Of a stretch of DNA of 64,000 nucleotides, positions 18,334-24,726 are shown piece after piece. Under the pieces are notes generated by a model. It was not told where the DNA came from, did no database searches, and saw only the letters and a list, made by a program, of their open reading frames with translations. Position 1 is the stretch's first letter. Every line of letters starts with the position of its first letter. A program made the translations under genes and the position numbers. Source of the DNA: Microbacterium galbinum (GTDB lineage: Bacteria > Actinomycetota > Actinomycetes > Actinomycetales > Microbacteriaceae); NCBI RefSeq assembly GCF_023101185.1, contig NZ_CP078077.1:1951630-2015629 (forward strand), written 5' to 3'.

Positions 18334-19047
18334 ATGACCGACGATGTCGAATGGGAGACGAGGCTTCGGGCGCTCCCCTCCACCGAGTGGCCCGATTTCC
18401 TCACCGCGCATTCCGGGCTTCCCGGACCCCGCGCGAACCTCGCACTCGTCTCCGCAGTAGCTCGCACAGCCGAACCGGCGGTGATAGCCGAACTCGAGAA
18501 GACGGATGACGAGTTCGCGATGATGTGCGTCGCCGCATCCCGCGGTGCTCGATCCGACGACGCCGACGTCCTCCGGCGACAGCGTGGCCACGCCGAGGAC
18601 CAGCGGTGGCGCGTGCGCGAAGGAGCGGTCATCGGTCTGCAGCTTCTCGGCGATCGGGACATCGCCGCGCTTCTCTCCATCGTGAAGTCCTGGGCGGAAG
18701 AGACCGACCCGCTCCTCCAGCGCGCGGCGGTTGCGGCGATCTGCGAGCCGCGGCTGCTGCGCGACCCGCGAACGGTCGGCGATGCTCTCGGCATCTGCGC
18801 GACGACCACGGCGCACTTCGTCACCTGGCCGAGCGAGCGCCGTCGTGCTCCGGACGTGCGAGTCCTGCGCCAGACCCTCGGCTACTGCTGGAGCGTCGTC
18901 GTGGCGGCGGACCCCGACATAGCCCTGGACGCCTTCCTCGGGCTGGATCCCGACCATCCCGACGTGGGCTGGATCGTCGCGCAGAATCTGCGCAAGAGTC
19001 GTCTCTCCCGGATCCTGCGCGACAGAGGTGAGGGGGTGGCTCGGTAG
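18334..19047 (+). CDS. HEAT-repeat-like hypothetical protein
   Basis: 237 residues, no signal peptide or membrane segment. Repeated helical pairs (VAASRGARSDDADVLRRQ, WRVREGAVIGLQLLGDRDI, LLQRAAVAAICEPRLL) suggest a HEAT or Armadillo-like solenoid, usually a protein-binding scaffold. No enzymatic motif is seen and the role is unknown. ATG 18334 lies six bases after TATCAT and is read as leaderless; upstream in-frame codons overlap the rha promoter. It is divergent from the rha operon but its content gives no link to sugar metabolism. Confidence 0.7.
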   Translation: MTDDVEWETRLRALPSTEWPDFLTAHSGLPGPRANLALVSAVARTAEPAVIAELEKTDDEFAMMCVAASRGARSDDADVLRRQRGHAEDQRWRVREGAVIGLQLLGDRDIAALLSIVKSWAEETDPLLQRAAVAAICEPRLLRDPRTVGDALGICATTTAHFVTWPSERRRAPDVRVLRQTLGYCWSVVVAADPDIALDAFLGLDPDHPDVGWIVAQNLRKSRLSRILRDRGEGVAR

Positions 19048-19050
19048 CCT
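19045..19050 (+). promoter_or_regulatory. -10 element, leaderless promoter
   Basis: TAGCCT, then six bases, then ATG 19057. It overlaps the stop codon of the preceding gene. Confidence 0.5.
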
Positions 19051-19056
19051 GTGGCC

Positions 19057-19524
19057 ATGGGATTCTCACCGTGGGGCTTGGGTATCTCCCTGGCGGTGCT
19101 GGCTCCCACGTTTCTGCTGTGGGTGCTTCCGCCGCGGTCGCCGCTCCCCCGACCGCGAGTTCCCGGCGTGCTCGCCGTGCTGGAGCGCAGCGGCCAAGCG
19201 CTGTGTCTGGTCGTGCCGGCCGTCACGCTCCCCGGCGCGATGAGCGTGTGGTGGTCGGTGCCCGGCGGGCTGGCGCTGGTCGCGTACTACGCCCTGTGGG
19301 CACGGTACGTCGTCGAGCGCACCCCGGACTCGCTCTATCGGCGAACGTGGGCGCTGCCGGTACCGATGGCCGCGCTCCCCGTGCTGGTCTACCTCGCTGC
19401 GAGTGGGCTGCTGAGCAGTCCGTTCATCGCCGCCAGCGCTGTCGTCCTCGCGGCGGGGCACGTGCCGACATCTCTGATCATCGCGAAGGAACTGCGCACG
19501 CCACGCGATCGACTCGCGCTCTAG
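19057..19524 (+). CDS. Four-helix integral membrane protein, unknown function
   Basis: 155 residues with four hydrophobic segments, roughly 6-25, 45-68, 72-90 and 105-140. The family is not recognised. The pattern of short loops with conserved-looking Pro residues (PRSPLPRPRVPGVLAVLERSGQ) recurs in small actinobacterial membrane proteins. The start is taken at ATG 19057 because TAGCCT lies six bases before it; a GTG at 19051 would add two residues. It converges with the DUF1537 kinase gene, overlapping it by 4 bp. Confidence 0.65.
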   Translation: MGFSPWGLGISLAVLAPTFLLWVLPPRSPLPRPRVPGVLAVLERSGQALCLVVPAVTLPGAMSVWWSVPGGLALVAYYALWARYVVERTPDSLYRRTWALPVPMAALPVLVYLAASGLLSSPFIAASAVVLAAGHVPTSLIIAKELRTPRDRLAL

Positions 19525-20792
19525 CGAGCCCCGCCCCGCACCGCCTCGAACAGCCCGTCGTCGCCGACCTGCCCGCCCTTGGGGAGCACTTCGACGCCGT
19601 CGACCGAGGCATCATCGCTGCGGGTGCGCAGCACCACCACGTTCGCGCCGGGATTCGCGGCGATCGACAGGCTCGCGATGCCGAGCGAGCGCACGACGCG
19701 GCTCGACGTGTCGCCGCCGCAGACGATCAGGCGGCGGGTCGCCCCGGCGCCGAGAGCCCCGCGGATGACGGACGTCGCCGCATCGGCGATCGCCGCCAGC
19801 ACATCGGGATGACCGGCGAACGCCGGGGCATCCTCCGACGAGAGGGCGACGCTGCGGCCCGCCCGCAACAGCGCGACGACCTCGGCCTGTGCATCGGCAT
19901 CCGGGGAGAGCGGGCGCACTGCCCAGCCGGCCGCCTGCGCCGCGGCGACCTGGCGCCGGGTCTGCGGCGAGCGGCTGCCCGACACGGCCAGCACCGGCCC
20001 GCCGGCGGTGCGCTCGTCGTCGAGGGCGGATGCCGGACGCCCGAGCGCGAGCGCCCTGCTGAGTCCGCCCGATCCGATCGCGAAGAGCGGATGCCGTTCA
20101 GCGCTCAGCTCTTCCAACGCCGTGCCGATCAGCGCGAGATGCGCGTCGTCGAGGGCGTCGAGCACGAGAGCGGCCGTGGGGGAGCCGTCGATCTCTGCGG
20201 CGAGCGACGTCGCCGTCGAGTACCGGGTGAACGGCACACCGTCGACCGGCAGCGGGGTCTGCCGCGAGAGGTGCGCCGCGAGGTCGGAGTCGTCCATCGG
20301 CGTCGACGGATGCTGAGACATGGTCGGTTGACGGTCGAGCCGGTGCACGGTGCCGCCCTCGGCCGCGAAGTGGTGGCCGAAGACCGTGTAGCGGCCGAAG
20401 TCGGGCTGGGCGAAGAGCACCGGAACGGTTCGTGAACCGAAGACCTCGCGGCCGATCTCGATCACCCGGCCGAGGCTCCCGACGGTCGGCGAGGAGTCGG
20501 CCGTCGAGCACGCCTTGTACTGAACGATGCGGGGCGACAGATCGCGCAGGGCCGTGAGAGCGGGGCGTACCTCGGCGTCGAGCGCATCCGGTGAGAGCGA
20601 GCGGGCGATGCCGGCGATCCCGACCACCTCGTGGGAGCCGGCGGCATCCGCGAGAGCCGCGGCCGAGGGCGTGCCGATGAACAGGCATCCGCGCACCCCG
20701 TGCCGGGCGAACTGCAACAGCACGTCGACGCTGCCGGTGACGTCATCGCCGTAGTAGCCCACGGCCGGTGCGACGGGCGGCGAATCAGTCAC
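19521..20792 (-). CDS. oiaK: DUF1537 four-carbon acid-sugar kinase, probable 3-oxo-isoapionate kinase
   Basis: 423 residues. Both halves of the DUF1537 kinase fold are present: the N-terminal substrate domain (GYYGDDVTGSVDVLLQFARHG, residues about 10-30) and the C-terminal ATP domain (AIGSGGLSRALA; RRLIVCGGDTSSRVV). The family phosphorylates acid sugars such as threonate, 3-oxo-tetronate and 3-oxo-isoapionate. The last is preferred here because the gene overlaps a RuBisCO-like protein gene by 8 bp, the pairing described for OiaK/OiaX in D-apionate breakdown. The start is GTG 20792. It is the last gene of the 27.4-19.5 kb operon. Confidence 0.72.
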   Translation of the reverse strand: MTDSPPVAPAVGYYGDDVTGSVDVLLQFARHGVRGCLFIGTPSAAALADAAGSHEVVGIAGIARSLSPDALDAEVRPALTALRDLSPRIVQYKACSTADSSPTVGSLGRVIEIGREVFGSRTVPVLFAQPDFGRYTVFGHHFAAEGGTVHRLDRQPTMSQHPSTPMDDSDLAAHLSRQTPLPVDGVPFTRYSTATSLAAEIDGSPTAALVLDALDDAHLALIGTALEELSAERHPLFAIGSGGLSRALALGRPASALDDERTAGGPVLAVSGSRSPQTRRQVAAAQAAGWAVRPLSPDADAQAEVVALLRAGRSVALSSEDAPAFAGHPDVLAAIADAATSVIRGALGAGATRRLIVCGGDTSSRVVRSLGIASLSIAANPGANVVVLRTRSDDASVDGVEVLPKGGQVGDDGLFEAVRGGAR

Positions 20793-22053
20793 GGACCGCC
20801 CCGAAACGCTCGGTCGCCCGACGCAGTTCGGGCGATGCCGCCAGCGCCTGCGCGGTCGTCTCACCGCGCTCGGCCGAGGCCCACGCGGCGCGCATGCTCT
20901 CGACGCCGGCCGCGGCGCCGTCGGGATGACCGTGGATGCCGCCGCCCGCGAGCACGAGCAGGTCCGACGACCCGACCGCGCGCCGGGTCGCATGGGCGAG
21001 CCCTCCCCACTGGCCCGACGACAGCACCGGCACCGTGTCGCCCACCCCGTCGAGCGGCGTGCGCACATCGGCGATCGACGCGAGCACCTCGTCGTCGGAC
21101 TCGTAGAACTTGTTCGAGATACCGTTGGTGTGCAGATGGTCGGCGCCGCTGAGCCGCGCGAGCTTCTGCCAGGCTCGGAACGAGAAGCCGACCTGCGGGG
21201 AGCGGCTGATCGCGCCGAACATCGCGCGGTGGCCGTGGATCGGCACCTGCGTGAAGCGCCGCACGTGCGCGAGGCCAGCGAGGCCCACCATGTTGATGCA
21301 CACCATGACGCAGGTGCCCCCGGCGGCGACCACGAGGTCGTGGTTCTGCTCGAGCAGATGGATGTCGTCGGTGATGTTGAACGCGTACATGGGCATGCGC
21401 CCGGTGCGGTCGGCGTAGCGCTTCAGCACCGGCATCACGGCGGCCACCCGCTCGGCGAGTGGCGCGGTGGGGCTGTTGCCCTGCAGCTCGTCGTCCTTGA
21501 TGAAGTCCACGCCCGCCTCGGCCAGCTCTCCCACCACCTCGGCGAGGTCCGACGGCGAGAGACCGATGCTCGGCTTCACGATCGTGCCGATCAGCGCGCC
21601 GTCCGGGCGTCCCATCCGCTCGCGCGTGCCGGCGAGTCCGAAGCGAGGGCCGCCGTAGCGCTCGCCGAAGGCCGCGGGGAGGTCGAGGTCGACCAGCTTG
21701 ACGGCCGCGAGCTCCTTGATCTCGAACAGGTTGCCGGCGACGGCCGCCTGCAGATTCGGGATCGACGGTCCGAAGTTGTCGAGCGGAAAGCGCAGACGCA
21801 TCCGTGCGCGCCGCCGCTGCGCCGGGTCACCGACGGTGCCGGGCAGGGCGCTGTCGCCGGTGAGGGGCAGCTCCTCGAGGTCGACGACCTGCGCCGCGAA
21901 GCGGGCGCGCAGATCGTCGGATTCGCGCTCGACCCTCACGAAGGTGCCGGTCGACTGCTCGCCGGCGAGGGTCTCGGCGGCCTGCTGCAGCGGCAGCGAG
22001 GTCTCGATGACGTATGTCGCGGTGACGTGGGCCGCGGTCATGTGGTCGCTCAT
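20785..22053 (-). CDS. oiaX: RuBisCO-like protein, probable 3-oxo-isoapionate-4-phosphate decarboxylase
   Basis: 422 residues. The RuBisCO large-subunit fold is clear: TIVKPSIGLSP (Lys160), the carbamate-lysine motif DFIKDDEL (Lys186), PIHGHRAMFG (His273), GADHLHTNG and the phosphate loop LAGGGIHGHPDG. It lacks the full carboxylase residue set and belongs to form IV (RuBisCO-like), so it is not a CO2-fixing enzyme. Pairing with a DUF1537 kinase and an apionate-lactonase-like gene in the same regulon points to decarboxylation of 3-oxo-isoapionate-4-phosphate to L-erythrulose-1-phosphate. The stop of the GH127 gene lies 4 bp upstream. Another RLP activity cannot be excluded. Confidence 0.75.
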   Translation of the reverse strand: MSDHMTAAHVTATYVIETSLPLQQAAETLAGEQSTGTFVRVERESDDLRARFAAQVVDLEELPLTGDSALPGTVGDPAQRRRARMRLRFPLDNFGPSIPNLQAAVAGNLFEIKELAAVKLVDLDLPAAFGERYGGPRFGLAGTRERMGRPDGALIGTIVKPSIGLSPSDLAEVVGELAEAGVDFIKDDELQGNSPTAPLAERVAAVMPVLKRYADRTGRMPMYAFNITDDIHLLEQNHDLVVAAGGTCVMVCINMVGLAGLAHVRRFTQVPIHGHRAMFGAISRSPQVGFSFRAWQKLARLSGADHLHTNGISNKFYESDDEVLASIADVRTPLDGVGDTVPVLSSGQWGGLAHATRRAVGSSDLLVLAGGGIHGHPDGAAAGVESMRAAWASAERGETTAQALAASPELRRATERFGAVRD

Positions 22054-22057
22054 CGGG

Positions 22058-24040
22058 TCACCAGACGATCGGGAGCCAGACCGACATCTCGCCCGGGCCG
22101 CGATTGCCCCACGCGAAGTACGGCACGAGCCGGGTCGGGATCTCGACGAGCGGCGCCGCGTCGATGTCGGCGTAGAGGGCGTCGTCGGAGGTGCCGGGAA
22201 TGGCCTGGAGCGTCGTGGTCACGGCGAGAAGGCGTTGCCCGTCGATCTCGATCCGTTCGGTGCCGAACGTCGCACCGCGGCGCAGCGCCGCCTGTTCGAG
22301 CAGAACGTCATCGGGGAGGTCGGCCTCCTCGACGCAGTAGACGACCGGACCGCGCTGCACGGCGACCTGGTTCGCGGCCTCCTCGGCGAGGCGGTGGGCG
22401 CGCAGCACCCGCACCGGCATCGGCAGATCGAGCACGATCTCGTCGCCGACCGCGAGGGGCCGATCGATCCGCGTGTAGGTTCCGGGGGTGCTCGCCGCGA
22501 CGGATTCGCCCGCGACCGTGAGCGCGGCATCCGACGACCATCCGGGGATGCGCAGGTGCACGGGCAGTCCGCCCGCTTCGACCGCGGTGACGGTGAAGAC
22601 GATCCGTCCATCCCATGGGTAGTCGCTGTGTTCGGTGAGCGCGAGCATCCGCCCGTCGCCGAGTACGGCGCGCAGTTCGCTGCCGCCGTACTGGTGCACG
22701 TGCAGACCGGCGTCCGAGACGGACGCCGCACGCTCGTGCCACCGCGAGAGTGTCCTGGTCGTGTTCGGCGGACAGCAGAAGCAGCTGAGGTACCGCTCGC
22801 GCAGACGCTCGTCGGACTTCGGCGGGGCGGGCACCGGGTGCAGGCCCGTGTCGCCCGCACGACGCAGCTCGAAGGGCAGCTCGCGCACCTGACGCAGCGG
22901 GTTCGTATAGAAGTACGAGGTGCCGTCGAGGCTGATCCCGGCGAGCAGCGCGTTGAACGCGATCTGCTCGATCACATCGGCGAATCGCGCTTCGCCGGTG
23001 AGCGCCAGCATCCGCTCTGCCCAGAGGATCATGCCGATGTTCGCGCACGACTCGGCGTGCGCGGTGGTGTGGGGCAGCTGATACGCGCGGCCGTAGGCCT
23101 GGTGCACGCGGCTGATCTGCTCCTGCCAGGGATGCCCGTCGGGCGAGGCGCCGTCGTAGAGCGCGCCGCAACCTCCGGTGATGTAGAGCTTGGTGTCGAT
23201 CACGTCGTCCCAGAGGCGCGTGAGCACCTCGACGATGTCGGCATCGCCGGTCTCGAGGGCGAGGTCGGCGAGCCCGGCGTAGAGGTAGTTCGCCCGCACG
23301 GCGTGCCCGGCGACCACGTACTGCTCGCGCACGGGGAGGCGATCCTGGTTGTCATCGCCACCCTGGAAGTCGTCGCGCACGCGCAGGAACGACTGGGCGA
23401 GCCCGAGCCAGCGGCGGTCGTCGGTCGCGCGGTACAGCTCGATCACGGCCATGTAGTGCGAGGGGCAGATCGCGCTGCGGGCGAGCTCGACCGGCTTGTT
23501 CTCGGCGAGATCCTCGAGGTACCCGGCGGCGCGCACGGCGACGTCGAGCAGCAGCGGCGATCCGGTGACCTCGTGATGCCGCACGCACATCGTGATGAGG
23601 TGGCCGAGGTTGTAGGTCTCGAAGTGGAACCGGTCGGCGAGGTCTGTGGCCGCCACCGGCCCGAGCGCCGCGATCAGCGTGGGCGTGTGCAGGTACCCGT
23701 CGGCGCGCTGCACCGAGGCGATGAGTCGCGCCAGTTCGTCGATCGTCTCGGCGAGGGCCGGATCGGAGCGCACCTCGAGCTGGGCGATCGCGGCTTCCAT
23801 CCACTTGTAGAAGTCGCCGTCCATGAAGGGCGGTCCGACGTGCTCGCCCTGCTCGAGGCCGGCGGCGATGCGGAAGTTGCGCAACCCCGCGCTCACGGCG
23901 GGATCGCGGAGCGAGTCCCACATCGACGGAACGGTGACGTCGCGGGTGCGCTCCTGCACGGCGCCCCAGAAACCGCTCGCCCAGCGAGCGTGGTCGGTGC
24001 CGAGCGGAGTCAGCGTGCGCGGTCGTGTGCCGGTGGTCAT
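22058..24040 (-). CDS. Glycoside hydrolase family 127 (beta-L-arabinofuranosidase type)
   Basis: 660 residues. The alpha/alpha barrel, the Cys-rich catalytic stretch SCFCCPPNTTRTL (near residue 420) and the upstream ITGGCGA and AHAESCANI segments are typical of GH127, where a Zn-bound cysteine acts as nucleophile. There is no signal peptide, so it works in the cytoplasm on imported oligosaccharides. Known activities are beta-L-arabinofuranosidase and, in the rhamnogalacturonan-II system of Bacteroides, release of aceric acid. Which applies here is not visible. The ATG overlaps the upstream racemase-like gene (ATGA). Confidence 0.85.
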   Translation of the reverse strand: MTTGTRPRTLTPLGTDHARWASGFWGAVQERTRDVTVPSMWDSLRDPAVSAGLRNFRIAAGLEQGEHVGPPFMDGDFYKWMEAAIAQLEVRSDPALAETIDELARLIASVQRADGYLHTPTLIAALGPVAATDLADRFHFETYNLGHLITMCVRHHEVTGSPLLLDVAVRAAGYLEDLAENKPVELARSAICPSHYMAVIELYRATDDRRWLGLAQSFLRVRDDFQGGDDNQDRLPVREQYVVAGHAVRANYLYAGLADLALETGDADIVEVLTRLWDDVIDTKLYITGGCGALYDGASPDGHPWQEQISRVHQAYGRAYQLPHTTAHAESCANIGMILWAERMLALTGEARFADVIEQIAFNALLAGISLDGTSYFYTNPLRQVRELPFELRRAGDTGLHPVPAPPKSDERLRERYLSCFCCPPNTTRTLSRWHERAASVSDAGLHVHQYGGSELRAVLGDGRMLALTEHSDYPWDGRIVFTVTAVEAGGLPVHLRIPGWSSDAALTVAGESVAASTPGTYTRIDRPLAVGDEIVLDLPMPVRVLRAHRLAEEAANQVAVQRGPVVYCVEEADLPDDVLLEQAALRRGATFGTERIEIDGQRLLAVTTTLQAIPGTSDDALYADIDAAPLVEIPTRLVPYFAWGNRGPGEMSVWLPIVW

Positions 24041-24726
24041 CGGGCGTCCTCCGGGGTCGCGGTGCGGGTATCGGGATCGTCGTTCGCGAGCAGCTCGGCG
24101 AGTCGTGCGACCCCCGGCGCGATGCTGGTGAGCACCGGCACGGCGACCCGTGCGCTCTCGGCCGCCGAGGCCATCGAGGCCTGGGCGAGCACGACGACGT
24201 CGGCGTGGGCGGCCAGTCGTTCGATCGCGGCGGCGACGAGTGCGTCGTGCTGCGGGCGATCCCCTCCCGAGACCGCGGCGAACGCTCCGTCGACGACCTC
24301 GTCGAGGATCGTCGGCTCGACGCCGGCGATCGCGGCGCGCTCGCGCAGCAGCGCGACGGTCGGGGCGAGGGTGGTCGGGAGGGTGGCGATCACGGCGATG
24401 CGTTCGCCGGTGGCGACGGCCCGATCGGCCATCGCCTCGTCGATGCGCAGCACGGGGATGCCGGCACGCTCGGCGGTGGGAGCCGCGTAGCCCGAGATCG
24501 ACGAGCACGTGAGCATGACGACGTCGGCTCCGGCATCGCGCGCGGCGCCGGCGAGGTGCGCGAGACGGTCGGCGACGGATGCCGCGCGCTCCGCGTCGCC
24601 CAGATCGGCGACGATCCGGTCGTCGAGGTAGTTCACGAACGTCGCGTCGGGCAGGGCCGCGCGGGCGGCGTCGACGACCGGGGCGATCACGACGGCCCCG
24701 GTGTGCAGGAAGGCGACGCGGGTCAT
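24037..24726 (-). CDS. Asp/Glu/hydantoin racemase superfamily protein with one Cys
   Basis: 229 residues. The fold and the first catalytic-cysteine segment (MLTCSSISGYAAPTAERAG, Cys74) match the Asp/Glu racemase, hydantoin racemase, maleate isomerase and arylmalonate decarboxylase superfamily. At the place of the second cysteine the sequence is VVLAQASMASAA (about 178-189), without Cys. It is therefore unlikely to be a standard two-base racemase and may be an isomerase, decarboxylase or lyase on an acid sugar. It overlaps both neighbours by ATGA, so it is tightly tied to the rhamnosidase/RuBisCO-like operon. Confidence 0.75.
   Translation of the reverse strand: MTRVAFLHTGAVVIAPVVDAARAALPDATFVNYLDDRIVADLGDAERAASVADRLAHLAGAARDAGADVVMLTCSSISGYAAPTAERAGIPVLRIDEAMADRAVATGERIAVIATLPTTLAPTVALLRERAAIAGVEPTILDEVVDGAFAAVSGGDRPQHDALVAAAIERLAAHADVVVLAQASMASAAESARVAVPVLTSIAPGVARLAELLANDDPDTRTATPEDAR

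Noticed and set aside
20785..22053. Possible CO2-fixing RuBisCO
   Set aside because: The sequence is a form IV RuBisCO-like protein without phosphoribulokinase or a small subunit nearby, and it sits in a sugar-catabolic operon. Carbon fixation is not supported.
24037..24726. Glutamate or aspartate racemase for cell-wall synthesis
   Set aside because: The second catalytic cysteine is absent and the gene is embedded in a glycoside-catabolic operon.
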